Made by a program: the position numbers and the translations under genes | Shown here: piece by piece, positions 10,709 to 21,847 of the stretch | How positions within the stretch are numbered: the first letter of the stretch is position 1 | Layout of the letters: the number at the start of each line of letters is the position of its first letter | The notes under the pieces: model-generated | The model's database searches: none | What the model saw: only the letters and a program-made list of their open reading frames with translations | What the model was told of the DNA's origin: nothing | DNA from: Rhodeus uyekii | Lineage: Eukaryota > Chordata > Actinopteri > Cypriniformes > Acheilognathidae | Direction: 5' to 3' | Length of the DNA stretch: 64,000 nt | NCBI GenBank assembly: GCA_037043235.1 | Contig: JAWRVZ010000038.1 | Span: 1,861,501-1,925,500 of the forward strand

Positions 10709-10726
10709 GTCCCTGTTCGGGCGCCA
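10709..10726 (-). promoter_or_regulatory. Primer binding site, tRNA-Lys type (18/18)
   Basis: On the minus strand, TGGCGCCCGAACAGGGAC lies six bases inside the 5' LTR. It equals the 18-base site complementary to the 3' end of tRNA-Lys(3) known from lentiviruses and several other retroelements. Here it marks where minus-strand DNA synthesis of this fish element would start. Confidence 0.92.
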
Positions 10727-10732
10727 TTTTTA

Positions 10733-11047
10733 TGCAACAGTTTGTCTTAATTCAAACTTAATCACTAATTGCATAATAAATTGAGGGACCAGACATCCTA
10801 AATTGCAATGAGTCACCTTTAATCCTTTAAAGCACCCAACAACAAAATCGTTCAAACATCAACTTAAATACAAACACAAATTACTTCCTTTTTCCCTTTT
10901 TAAGAGCAGTCCAATTGTAGCTTTAGGCTACCTACCACCTTTTATACTAATAGGTAGCCCAGAGGCTACAGCACTACCTAGTGGTACATTCAGACATTAC
11001 ATGTATAACCAAATACTGACACAAAAAGTAGCAGTAAAACTGTTACA
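10733..11047 (-). repeat. 5' LTR of the Ty3/gypsy element, internally deleted
   Basis: It shares both ends with the 3' LTR but is only 315 bp. The sequence jumps from GGCTAC to CTACCACC, removing about 421 bp with a short CTAC/CTACC overlap at the junction. The TATAAAAG box (10,939-10,946) survives, but the sequence just downstream of it, where transcription would start, is gone. A few substitutions separate the two LTRs near the TGCAACAG end. Confidence 0.88.
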
Positions 11048-11097
11048 AATGTATGCATTCGCTGGGAATCGAAAACACAGGACTATGCTACAGGTAT
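11048..11097 (-). mobile_element. tRNA-derived SINE, right fragment
   Basis: It starts with the duplicated AATG and continues TATGCATTCGCTGGGAATCG, the complement of a tRNA T-loop (B box), then a decayed GCTACAGG. It is the continuation of the fragment ending at 5,417. Confidence 0.6.
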
Positions 11098-11897
11098 GCA
11101 ATTGTTTATTAAATATTTGGTATATAACTGGCAAATTGAACTGCTATGTTTTGGTATGAGAAACTGAATAGTAGAACTACCTATAAAACACCTTGAGAAA
11201 TCAGAAATCAGATTTACATTTATTCTTTACATTTAATTATTATAATATTGACACTATAACTTCATTGCACAAAATTTTACTTTTCTTTGTGTTTTTATTT
11301 TGTTATTAAATGGTCAGTGATGAAACAGAGATTTTAGAACAGTGCAATGGAGAAAGCATTAGAGAAATATTATAAATATATTATTTTTCGCAAGAATGAA
11401 TCCAGTGAACTTCTCTGCATACTGAGCCATGTTTTGTTCACAGTAGATCTTCCTAAAGCTGCTGGGATTATTATTAAGATCCTCCAGCTTGCATAAATGC
11501 TTAATACATATGAAGGTTCTCAGTCCAAAACCCCAATACACTTAAATGAGGGAGAACAGTGTAGCACTTATTTATATTTTATCAGTCATTTTCATGTAAG
11601 ATCATTTCGAGAAGAGCTCATCCAGCATCCGTAGACCTTAACATCACCCCATTAAGCTTGCGTCAGAACCTCATTTATAGCATTTAACAGCAATATTGTT
11701 CAAATTATTTCATGCATTACTGTTAAAAAAAACAGTAACAGCTGTTACAAAAAAAGCATATATTTAAAAAGAGCAATTTTACCCCTGTTGTGATAGAATA
11801 CAAAATTACCCCCCAAGGCTGCAATCCTTGAGGCTTATGTGGTTTCCATAAAAGATGTGGTTATCATATACACATATATAATTCTCTATTGACCTCA
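11098..11897. other. AT-rich noncoding stretch
   Basis: No similarity or long frame worth calling. The minus-strand frame at 11,359-11,541 is short and featureless. Confidence 0.6.
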
Positions 11898-12213
11898 TTA
11901 AAAGGGATAGTTCACCCAAAAATGTAAAAAATTTGCCATCACTTACTCACCCTCAAGTTGTTCCAAACCTGTATGTGTTTCTTTCTTCTGCTGAATACAC
12001 AATAATATATTTTAGAAGATTTTGGTAATCAAACAGTTGACCGTAGCCATATACTTTAATATATATTATATTATATATTTCTTTCCAAGTATGGAAATCA
12101 CTGGCTACCATCAACTGTTTGATGAAGAAAGAAAGTCATGCAGATCTTGAACATCATCAGGGTACATAATTGATGACAAAATGCAAATGTTTAGGTGAAC
12201 TATTGCTTTAATA
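11898..12213. mobile_element. Foldback MITE (GGGATAGTTCACC family)
   Basis: Termini are AAAGGGATAGTTCACC (from about 11,900) and the complementary GGTGAACTATTGCTTTA (to about 12,211). The two arms are roughly complementary over their length (CATCACTTACTCACCCTCAAG on the left is weakly mirrored on the right; AAACAGTTGACCGTAGCC pairs with GGCTACCATCAACTGTTT). The family is very common in cyprinid DNA. It has no coding capacity. Confidence 0.75.
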
Positions 12214-14374
12214 TCCGTAAATGTGTCACTACAAATGTATATTATAGAAAAAGTTATTTTTACTACGTGCATTTCAGTAGAGCTCTGACATTTAAAATCT
12301 GTATTATTATACAGCCATAAAAATACTGTCAGTATTTCAGCCCGACTAAATATTTAATCCGTGTTGTGATAATCAGAATTTTTTTAATGTATATTTTCTG
12401 AATAAAACACGAGTAGACCTTGATTCTAAAACAATAATTGTGTCCATTTTATCAAATAACATTATCATGTATATGTCAAAAACTAGTAACGGCATTGTCA
12501 ATGCATATTTTCTCAAATTTCTCAAAGGAACGCCGAGTTAAACATCTTAAAGGTTAATATTCAATAAATATTGTGTAAATTAATCTTTTTCAAAGCATAT
12601 GTCGATACAAACATTTGAAGGTAAAGATTTCCTTAAAGATTTAAGAAAGTTCTGATGAACTTCCTCTATATAATTTAAAGCTTGTTTGGTCCTCACCTAA
12701 TTCTCATAAAAATCAATCAATCAAAATATCTGCTTTTAATCCCACAGGAATTGAATTTAAAAAAAGATTTATTTTAATCAAATTTATATCCTGTAATGTC
12801 AGTTAGGCTTCTTTTAGTATAAACATTTAACACTGTCAATTATCTCAGAGATTACATGGTAATTTTCATATGGAGACAGATGACCCACGGCTGCAATTAT
12901 TCAGTTATTTGTTTGTTCTGGCCACAGACATTTGCATTATACTGATTAAAAAAACACTTTTTTTTACCTGACAGCTGCCATGAAAACAATTGGGATAATG
13001 GACCAGTTAGGGTAACTAATTGGTAAATGGTACTGCAAAAACAAACCTTTTTTTACTGTGAGATAAATGTGAAGCTGTATTTCAGTCTGATCCTCTAATG
13101 ACACCACAGCTATAGTGTTTATATTGCTCTGATTAATGAGTGCTGAGAAATTGATATCAATCTGTATTCAATGACTACCATGTCACCTGGTTCAGCTGAA
13201 ACATTAGCCTGGTCTCATTGTTAATACTTAATCTTTAATATGTAACATTTGCTGGTATAAAACATATTTTTTGTACATTTGGATAGATGCTGAAACCTAC
13301 AATGTGGATGTTTTGGCAGCATTCAATTAACGTTAACACTATTACAGTTTTACAGCAAAAATAAATAAAATAAAAGTATATTTATATCATAAATCATATC
13401 ACCATCACATCATATCATAAATTTATATCACTATTTTACCTATATCACCTTTTTACACCTTATTACAATTACATTACAGTTTGTCACCCTATCCCAAACC
13501 TAAACATAACTATTTTACAGAGAATTAAAAAAGAATAACACAAAATGACAATTTTTGTAACATTATTACTAACATTAAAATAATTTTTTTTGGAGCAGCT
13601 AAATCCCATTCCCATCCCTGTTTCACTCCAGAAACCAGATATGCTGAATGTGGTTTTTCGGCTGAAAGTGTTTTTAGGCTTAAAAGGTAGCTTTTGTGTG
13701 GGTTTCAGACGTAATGGTAGACATTAGGGGGGTTTCAATAGATAGGTTTAAAAGGGGTTTTTAGGAATAAGGGTAGGTTTTTTAGTGCGGCCTATCATAA
13801 AAAGAGAAAAATAAGTAAATGAAAAAGCATTAAGTGTGATTTAGTGCTAAAGTACATAGCAAGTAACTTGCAATAGAGCCTCTAACAGGCTAAAAAAATA
13901 ACATCTTCAGACATTTTTTGTGATTGAAAAAGGATTATCTGTGATTGAAACAGGACAGGATTATCTGTCTTATCTTACATTCTATTACCAGTAGCACAAT
14001 GAAAGGGGTGCATAATGGGCAGTGGCTATTAAATCAGGCATTAGGTTTATTAAAGCATACATTGCCAGTCGTATTGTAAAATTACTGGCATATACGATCA
14101 GATGGGGCTGAGAAGACTTAAAAATGCAGATTATTTCCCAAATCTTTCTTTCCAACTTCCCACTTTCAGTCACTATATACATATACCTCATGGACATGCA
14201 TAATGCAGACCAAATGATCAGAAGGATAAAGGACTGCACACTCATGAATAAGTCAAAAGCAAAGCTGAAAGCTGCTTTTAAAATGACACTTTGTTATTCA
14301 TATGCAGCCAAATAAAAAGAATCTATTAATTTGTACCCGTAATGTGCTGACAAACTGAGGTCAGAGAAAACCAA
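12214..14374. other. AT-rich noncoding stretch
   Basis: Repeated short motifs such as TTATATCA near 13,380-13,450, but no recognisable gene, exon or named repeat. Confidence 0.6.
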
Positions 14375-14684
14375 AACATCTCAGTTACAACTGTAACCTT
14401 GGTTCCCTGAAGAGGAAGCAGGAACCAGGAAACTATAAAAGCAGACAGAGGCAGCGTAAAAGTGGATAAAGTCGCTAAATTTGTCCATCATTGCTTCCTA
14501 ATCATACCCATACTCTGATTGGCTTCATCACTCTATCTCCTCTCCACCAATAAGCTGGTGTGTGGTGAGCGTTCTGGCGCAATATGGCTGCTGTCGCATC
14601 ATCCAAGTGGCGGTTGAGAAAATCCCCCCTTCCATGTAAAGCGACTTTGAGTGTCTATGATAAAGCGCTATATAAATGTAATGA

Positions 14685-14720
<36 letters not shown>
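14375..14720 (+). mobile_element. SINE/LINE-tail repeat ending in (ATT)n
   Basis: The 3' tail reads AAAGCGCTATATAAATGTAA followed by an ATT microsatellite (14,687-14,720). The same AAAGCGCTATATAA block ends the L2-like LINE at 36,300, so this is probably a short element that borrowed a LINE tail. The first 90 bases (TTACAACTGTAACC, TTCCCTGAAGAGG) resemble the terminal repeats of fish DIRS elements and may be a separate older fragment. Confidence 0.5.
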
Positions 14721-16429
14721 ATGCCTGTAAGAGATGTGAAACCAATACATGCGAGACCCGAATATGACCCTTTTTGATTGTGCGCAGGTTTCAATGCGAT
14801 ATATTCGGCAGAAGCTTCTACGCTGCCAGACATTCTACTAAGGGAAACCAGCCTCCCAAGACTGGCAAAAACCTTAATCATACGTGATAAGAAAAGCTAA
14901 GAAACAGTTATTTTGATGAAAAACCACCAAATGTAAAGTGTCACACAGGGAATTCTGGGAATGTTAATTATATTTTGTTCACTAATAACTCATTACAAAA
15001 TTCCATAGACAATTTTCTTTTAAGGCATTTAAAGGCCAAAATCATCGAAACTGTCTAATACATGGCAAAATAAATCAAATCAGCAAATAACATAAAAAAG
15101 CTGATTGGCTCTAGCAAGTGAAAGGCGGTTCTTCCATGATATCTGCATTTGCAAATGTATGTATTGCGATCAACAGATATGTTTTATCATTAACAGAGGC
15201 AATAAATCTGCAGTCCAAGTATTTTCAATGGATAACATGTTGAGAAAGCAATTAAAAGATATCGTAATCAGACCCAGTGGGTTTGTGGTTCATGCGTCAT
15301 TAAGAATCAATCATGTCTCATCTCTGCGGTTCTCCACATAATATCTTAATTATTCCTGATGAACAACAGAAAAAATCACTAGATGAATGGCTGATGATCT
15401 GTGTGTGTGTGCAGAACTCTCTTTAGAATTGATTCACACTTGTGTGTTGGAGTGCCATCTGTAGACGCATCCTGTGATTTGGTTGGATGTTCACTGGGAG
15501 ATTAAGAGTAATTGCTCTGCTTAAATAGCTGTACAAGCATAACTCAAAGTACACTAAAATCTAATTCTCAACCAAACGGAAATCGAACAAACTGTTTACA
15601 AACTGCTGTCTGTTTGTGAAGAACATTCCCACTGCTAAAGCAATGTTCGATGTATGTGCTAGCATGGTTGTTCACCTTTTTTCATTACCTACCCTTTTAC
15701 AATCAGCACAACTGTTTCCAACACAGATAATAATAAGAAATCTTTGGACCCCAAAGCAGCATGACACTGATTTCTGAAGTATACAGTATGTAAATGTAAT
15801 TTTATTTAACATTAACATTTAATTGTTATATATTTAAAATCTGATTTATTTATTGATTCACTTCCAGACAGTTTCACACTGCTCAGTGGCACTGCTCAGT
15901 TTCTGCTCACACTACTCAGTTTCAACATTTCATGTTGAAATATTAATAGGCTTGAACTGAGTGACTTTTATTTAGTTGTAAACAGTAAAAAGGTGGCATA
16001 ACAGTTACACAGCAGCTGTTTGTAAGCAAAATTGGACAAACTCCTATAAAACCAGGTCTAATTTATCTACTTTTCATGCCTCATCTGAGCTGAATACAAA
16101 ACAAAAAATCTCTGTGCTGAAAAGGGTTCAAATGATGAATCGGCAGAGGCCATCTATCATCAGACCTTCACATCAGCACAAACACACATGCACTTAATAC
16201 AGGAGCTTTACCATAGCAACAGTACCGCTGTATTTGTCAGCTGTTCATTGGTGAAATTAAAGTGGACTGGCAGCAGGCCAGCTAAATTCACGGTTTGACG
16301 ATAAAGACCATGAACAGCAGCTGGCAGACTCAGAAATCATTGAGGTTAGAGTCTTTGATAAGACGTTCTTTTGATAAGACTGTCCAGTTCAAAGTTCTTT
16401 GTTCAAACTCCCTATTTGTCTTAGCATTT
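14721..16429. other. Noncoding stretch
   Basis: No gene recognised. A short CTCAGT-type direct repeat is seen near 15,875-15,925. The frame at 15,105-15,341 has no family resemblance. Confidence 0.55.
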
Positions 16430-17164
16430 TCTTATCGGTTATGTCGATTCTTTTATGTCGCCGAACCCTGATATCTCGAGCACAAAAGAGGGACAAATTC
16501 GCCATGTCACATGGTTATCTCGTGACTAATGAGTGTACCTAGTTTACTGCGCATGCGCTGAGTTTGCGTTGCACGTGGATCGCTGTCCATATGGTTGCTC
16601 TGTCAGTGATGCTTCACTCACAGTGCCGCGCAGCTGCAGAAGAATTCGCAGAAGTGGCGGAAAAATCTAGCCTTGCAGACAGTGTTGCCAACTTAGCGCA
16701 TTTGTCGCTATATTTAACGAGTATTCAGACCACTCTAGCGACACATTTTCAAAAAAGCAACTAGGGAAAAATCTAACGACTTTATCTGAAGTTATTGGAG
16801 ACTTTTGGAGACTCTCTGAAGTGAAAGCACATATTGTTCTTATGCTTCTCAACGAGCAGCGAGTGCTGCTGTATCCCCATCCCAAAGCACTCACAGGCGG
16901 TAAAATTCGCGCTCAGCCTCATCCACTTCGATTAACACACAGACACACACACAAACACACCCCTGCTTTTGTTCTGACGTGAGCTCTGCTCAGCGCCGCT
17001 GCGGATTGAAGAACCCGGTTATTAAAAGATGAGACGAAGCCGAATTTGTTGAGAAAGCACATTAGGCAACGCAAGAAAGTATGCAATGTTGGTTATCCTG
17101 ATCATCGGTTATCTCAATGCTTTTTTGCAACCCCCGAGGCCATCGAGATAACCGGATTCCACTG
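16430..17164. mobile_element. Tigger-like DNA transposon remnant, right end clear
   Basis: The right terminus reads GAGATAACCGGATTCCACTG followed by TA, i.e. CAGTGGAATCCGGTTATCTC on the other strand, a typical CAGTG start for pogo/Tigger-type elements at TA targets. A decayed relative of the subterminal motif (TTATCGGTTATGTCGAT) is seen near 16,433, but a clean left end is not found, so the left border is approximate. The frame at 16,564-16,764 has no transposase motif. Confidence 0.5.
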
Positions 17165-17654
17165 TAAATAGCCAATTCTGAAACTTGAATGAGATAAATG
17201 CACAAACATTGTAAATCAGGGGTTTTCGTCATTATGCCAAATACGATGACCCTCTTGAGAGAGAATCCCCTCATTTACTGTGGAAGATACTCTTTTTTAA
17301 CCACTAGAGTGCTGTTAGATTCAAAAGATACTATTCAGTTTTTGAAGAATTCATATTTTTATTCACCCGGGATGCATTAAATTGATCAAAAGTGATAAAG
17401 GAATGTATGATGTTACAAAAGATTTATGTATAAAATAAATGCCCTGAATCCTGAAAAGAGTCCTCAAAAATGTATACCGTATTTTCCCGCATATATCCCG
17501 CGGATTATACCAGATTTTACAAACCCCGCAGGGGGGGTGCGGGATATATAAGGGTGCGGACTATATCGCCATTTTTTTACACATAAAAAAAATTGCGGTA
17601 TTTTCTTTCTGTTTTTCTTTCATGCACGGGTTGTTTGGCCTCTGTACTGTCAGT

Positions 17655-17867
17655 CTTACAGCTGGCGCTGATAGGCTGTCTGACCTGTCAACCATGCAAG
17701 AAGACGTGATTGGCTGTCTATTACTCTGATAGCTGGCTCTGATAGGCTTTCTGACCTGTCAATCATGCAAGACGACGTGATTGGCTGTCTATCACTCTGA
17801 TAGCTGACTCTGATAGGCTGTCTGACAAATCAATCATGCAAGACGACGTGATTGGCTGTGCTGCCAT
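17655..17867. repeat. 71-bp tandem repeat, three units, inside the MITE
   Basis: The AGCTGG/AGCTGA landmark recurs at 17,660, 17,731 and 17,802, a 71-base period; each unit includes GATAGGCTGTCTGAC and GACGTGATTGGCTGT. The partial copy at 4,540 carries one unit only. Confidence 0.9.
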
Positions 17868-17925
17868 GATAGCGTGCTCTTCTCATCCGATCAACACGCT
17901 TTCAGGGGGACGAGCACAGCGCAGC

Positions 17926-18016
17926 GGGGAGAGGGAGAGGGAGAGGGAGAGGGAGAGGGAGAGGGAGAGGGAGAGGGAGAGGGAGAGGGAGAGGGAGAGG
18001 GAGAGGGAGAGGGAGA
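17926..18016. repeat. (GGGAGA)n microsatellite
   Basis: About fifteen near-perfect hexamers. It creates a Glu/Arg or Gly/Glu repeat frame on the plus strand and a Leu/Pro frame on the minus strand, neither of which is a gene. Confidence 0.97.
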
Positions 18017-18460
18017 CTACTTTGGAGAGAGGGCTTTGGAGAGAGACTACTTTGCTCTTTCCTTTTCTTCTGATTTTGACTTGTTTGTTTTCTTATTGTG
18101 TGAATTTCACGCACAAGCACTGTGTACCGAGCCTGAACAGTTATAATAATTGACATCATGCGAGCAACATTCGAAATTCGAATCGTGAACTTGCACAAAA
18201 AAATCATCATGGGTGCGGGATATCTGAGGGTGCGGATTATCCCAACAATTTTTTACACAAACCCCCAAAATATATGCGGGAAAATACGGTAATGGTTTCT
18301 TCAAAAAATCATTAAGCATCACAACTTTTTTCAACATTGATAATAATAAGAAATTGTCAAATCAGCATAGTAGAAATATTTCTGAAGAATCATGTGACAA
18401 TGAAGACTGGAGTAATGATGCTGAAATGTTTGCTTTTACCCAAACTTTTGAACTTTACAT

Positions 18461-19389
18461 CAATACTGAAAAAATATTCATAAAATGAAAAGTGAGTGGG
18501 CCTCCACAATAAAAAGATGTTCATTTTTTTGTCATCTGTTATAATGGATCCCTCATCTATGCCCGGTGGCCTGGAACGAATGAGCACAAAGGCTTTGGTC
18601 AGCATAGTTATAGTAAAGCCTCCTCCAAAAGGTCACGCTGTCTGTGACAAACTCCCTGGTGAGGGAATGAAGATAAAACTGAATGAGAATATGAAAAAGT
18701 CGGTTATATTAGCCATTTATCACTCAAAAGTTTCAGTTGAAGTCTGTGAGGAATGTGTGATCAGAAGTAACTGCTCCATAAAACTCCCATAAATGGAACT
18801 CATGGAAGCAAAATACCTGGAACTGCTTCTTCTAACAATCATCTAGTGCCATGAGGAACAGCTATTGTGAGCATTAACCACCAATGTCAAGCCATCAATA
18901 ACAGAGACTCACTTTAGGAGCGTGGGAGATTCCACAAAATTTGTCTAAATTCTTATATCATTGCCCATTCTTGATAACTGGCATTCTGTCTTTGAACACC
19001 TAAAGTACAAAGAAAGGACAAGAAGTGTAACATATTTCATGATAAATAAACAACAATCTACCCCCAAAAGTTTGAACCATGTTAATGCAACTTTTTAGAG
19101 TTACTCCCTTATCTGAGATATTGTCATTTCCAATTCATATATTGTTTACATTTTTGACATTCTACACAGTCAATAAAGCAATTTTAACGGAAATAGCAGG
19201 GTTTTATACAGAAATATCACATGCGTAAATTTCTTCATGCATGTTTTATTTGTTATATATAAGTACAAACGAATAACAGTTAAAACGATATCAAATAATC
19301 TAATTTAAATCATCTTTGGCTTTCAATAATACAGTAATTTTAAGTGTGAATTCAGGATTTTTTTGTGTTTTTGTCTCTTATGCTCATTA
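18461..19389. other. Noncoding stretch
   Basis: Nothing recognised. The frame at 18,496-18,792 has no family resemblance. Confidence 0.5.
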
Positions 19390-19680
19390 AGATTGCATTT
19401 ATTTGATCAAAAATACAGTAAAAAAACGTAATATTGTTAAACATTATTAGAATTTAAACGTTTTCTATTGTGATACATGTAATATATGCAAAGCTGAATT
19501 TTCAGCAGCATTACTCCTAAAACATCTTCAGTCATTTTATGCTGATTTTATGCAAATAATAAATAAATAAATAATTTTATTTTAAGAAACAGTTATTTTC
19601 ATAGTATCAATTATGAACAGTTGTGCTGCTGTTTTGATGGTATGACTGTTCTCTAATTTTTGAACTGTAAATGATTGTTG
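19390..19680. repeat. Foldback repeat remnant (GTTTGGGGTC family)
   Basis: Carries GATTGCATTTATTTGATCAA and AAGCTGAATTTTCAGCAGCA, blocks of the same family as 54,570-55,011. It ends near AACAGTTGTGCTGCTGTTTT. Confidence 0.65.
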
Positions 19681-19754
19681 TAAAACTCACTTTGTGAGTT
19701 TTAAAATTGGCTATGAATTCGTAAATATTTATATCAATGTATTTCCTTCAAAAA

Positions 19755-20330
19755 TATAAATATGCCTATAGGTGATCGCATTTCTCATCCTGAACACAGG
19801 CGTACTGAAGGACCGTGACCTCAGTGCAGCCTTCTTCATCCTCTTCACTCATGACTGCAATTCCATTCATTTATCCAACTCCATAGACAAATTTGCTTAT
19901 GGCACCACCTTAGTGCGCCTCATTTTGAAAAATGAAGAAATTGCCTACAATGAGGAGCTTTCAATGTTGTATCAATGGAGAGGATGTGTAGAATGTAAAT
20001 GATCTCTAGTTCATTATCTCTAGATCTCTAGTCTTCATAATGCAAGACCTCTCTTGTTCCACCAATACCTCTCATCTGTTGAAGAAAGCACAATTATTTT
20101 GTTCAACCAAAACCTCTCCCTCTGTTGAAGAAAGCACAATTATCTTGTTCAACCAATAGCTCTCAACTGTTGAAGAAAGCACAACAAAGGCTATTCTTCC
20201 CACAAAAAAATGAAGCAGGCCAGGGTACCTACATAGCCTCTAATGCATATCATTGCAATATAGAGAGCATAGTTGCCTATGGGATTATTGTATGGGATGC
20301 TAGCTGCACTGGGTTAAGTATTTAGAACAG
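19755..20330 (+). pseudogene. LINE reverse-transcriptase fragment, degraded
   Basis: The frame from 19,772 contains THDCNSIHLSNSIDKFAYGT, a decayed form of the RT region around the catalytic FADDT motif (here FAYGT, so the catalytic Asp pair is lost). After a gap, the frame from about 20,125 has LLKKAQQRLFF and NIESIVAYGIIVWDASC, which belong to the C-terminal part of the same ORF2. It is related to the element at 43.6-46.2 kb. It is inactive. Confidence 0.75.
20051..20188. repeat. 46-bp minisatellite, three units, inside the LINE fragment
   Basis: The word GAAGAAAGCAC recurs at about 20,081, 20,127 and 20,172, giving a 45-46 base period. The last unit continues into LINE coding sequence (KKAQQR), so the array grew from LINE DNA. 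Confidence 0.85.
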
Positions 20331-21173
20331 TACAGTGGATCATAGGCTCAAAGCACCCAATAAAGTGGATATCAGTGGATACAGTGTATATCAGTTGGTT
20401 ACACACAAAGCCCAGCAGCATTTTTATGGCTCCCACCAATATAGATGTACAATATATATATATAGATGTATAGATGTAAGATGTACAACATGCCTTCAGG
20501 GGCTTATTTTGTATAAGGACAATAAAGTATATTTTTTTCCTTATGAAAATTGTTGCATTGAAATAAATTCTTAAATTCTAAATAAAGTTTTGGCCACGAC
20601 TGTATATTGTCTGACAACAAGAATAATACAAGCAGTAAATTACCTACAACACATCCATTCCTTCCCTCGCCTGAGGAGCTTTGAAGTCAATCTGGGTATC
20701 TTCAGGGTTATTCAGTGTCTAGTAAATGTCACATCACCTCTGTCTGAAGGGCATTATCACAGCGATCTTTTCTTTCCGACTTCATTCAGAGCCGATAACA
20801 GCTGATGCGTGGCTCGCTGCTTAGTTATTCTGACTGTGTGAGGTCCAAGAGAACTGAAGGAATCCAGAGGGAGAAAATCACCAGAAATGACTCTGAAGTC
20901 TTGCAGATAACCATCTAAACTGATGCTGGAGGGCATCTCCCACAGTCCTTTGCAGATGTGATAATGTATTTATTCATTTAGAGTGAGCTAAGAAAATTCA
21001 ATTACAATATATATATTATTAGAATTTTAAATATTTCTTAACTGACCCCAAACTTTTGAGCAGAATCATAACAATTTAAATAACCAACAGTGAGAAACAC
21101 AAAAGTGTACTACTCCATTAAACGTCACAGTCTTTAAGAAAACATCACAATGGAATAACGAAGAGTCTTGAGG
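20331..21173. other. Noncoding stretch
   Basis: A short AT microsatellite sits at about 20,452-20,464. The end of a foldback repeat is suggested at 21,035-21,070 (TAACTGACCCCAAACTTTTGAG). No gene is seen. Confidence 0.55.
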
Positions 21174-21175
21174 TA

Positions 21176-21845
21176 CAGTAGTACCTCAAGATACGAAAGG
21201 CTCAACTTACGAAAAATCCAAGTTACGAAAGCAAAGACGAAAATTTTTACTGCACTACATATGAAAAGTTTTCAAGATACGAAAGGTTTCTGACCCCCAT
21301 ACGATTTCGCCCCATAACAATTTTGAAAATCGCGCCGCACGCCGCCAACTTACTTATAGTAGACTCGCCACCATCCTCCTGCTCTCCCATTGGTTCCTGA
21401 TGCTAGCCAAGCCATGAGATCCTTCTCTCTAATTGGACAGCATCCCTCCCATCATGCATCTTATATACGTACGTGCTGGTGTGCTTTAGCTCAGCCCCTC
21501 CGCACCCGAAACTTAATTTTTTTTATGTGTTTTCGTAAAGTGAAGTGTACGTACATACGTACGTTATCTGCCGTTTGTCCTCCTCCTCCTCTGCCGCCAC
21601 TTTCGGAGATAGTCTCACTCGAAAGGTAAGCTTCGACATTTTACGTTATTTCATTGTTTATAGGTCAATTTAGCTTTATTATGAAATTGAATGGGGTGTT
21701 TTTGGAGGGCTTAGAACGGATTAGCCATTTTACATGTAAAATGTGTTCCAAGATACGAAAAACTATACGAATTATAATTATTACGAATTAAATTATACGA
21801 AGGCCGCCTCCGAACGGATTAATTTCATATCTCGAGGTACCACTG
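21176..21845. mobile_element. Tigger-like MITE (CAGTRGTACCTCRAGATACG)
   Basis: The left end CAGTAGTACCTCAAGATACG and the right end ATCTCGAGGTACCACTG are inverted repeats with a few changes, flanked by TA at 21,174-21,175 and 21,846-21,847. It shares subterminal CGAACGGATTAATTTC and ACATGTAAAA blocks with the elements at 42,631 and 51,661, so all three belong to one group. No transposase is left. Confidence 0.85.
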
Positions 21846-21847
21846 TA

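Larger units (their letters stand above)
5418..11047 (-). mobile_element. Ty3/gypsy LTR retrotransposon, full length with defects
   Basis: Order on the minus strand: 5' LTR (10,733-11,047), tRNA-Lys primer site, leader, Gag-protease-RT frame, RT/RNase H-integrase frame, polypurine tract, 3' LTR (5,418-6,154). AATG flanks both outer ends (5,414-5,417 and 11,048-11,051), a 4-bp target duplication. Integrase lies after RNase H, which places it with Ty3/gypsy rather than Copia. Two defects are visible: a one-base frame disruption just before the RT catalytic motif and a deletion of about 421 bp in the 5' LTR. No envelope frame and no chromodomain are seen. Confidence 0.93.
17477..18289. mobile_element. 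Complete TA-target MITE with inverted ends
   Basis: The ends are CCGTATTTTCCCGCATATAT on the left and its complement, ATATATGCGGGAAAATACGG, on the right, flanked by TA on both sides (17,475-17,476 and 18,290-18,291). The TA target points to the Tc1/mariner superfamily (Tigger/pogo branch). It is 813 bp without transposase, so it is non-autonomous. Inside are a 71-bp tandem array and a GGGAGA satellite. Confidence 0.85.
17359..18460. repeat. Foldback repeat (GTTTGGGGTC family), split by a MITE
   Basis: The left piece (17,359-17,476: GATGCATTAAATTGATCAAAAGTGA) and right piece (18,290-18,460: TTTTTTCAACATTGATAATAATAAG, AATCATGTGACAATGAAGAC) are consecutive parts of the same cyprinid repeat. The MITE at 17,477-18,289 sits between them at a TA. 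Confidence 0.75.

Noticed and set aside
14528..14881. Minus-strand frame of 117 codons with a run of isoleucines
   Set aside because: The isoleucines come from the ATT microsatellite at the end of a repeat; the rest is repeat tail.
16564..16764. Plus-strand 66-codon frame that looks like a signal peptide plus helix
   Set aside because: It sits inside a Tigger-like remnant with no acceptor, donor or homologue that I recognise.
17655..17867. Regularly spaced repeats that could suggest a CRISPR-like array
   Set aside because: The units are directly adjacent 71-bp tandem copies with no unique spacers, in a vertebrate MITE.
17836..18210. Overlapping frames of 90-105 codons on both strands
   Set aside because: They are produced by the GGGAGA satellite, which is open in all frames; composition is pure dipeptide repeat and both lie inside a MITE.
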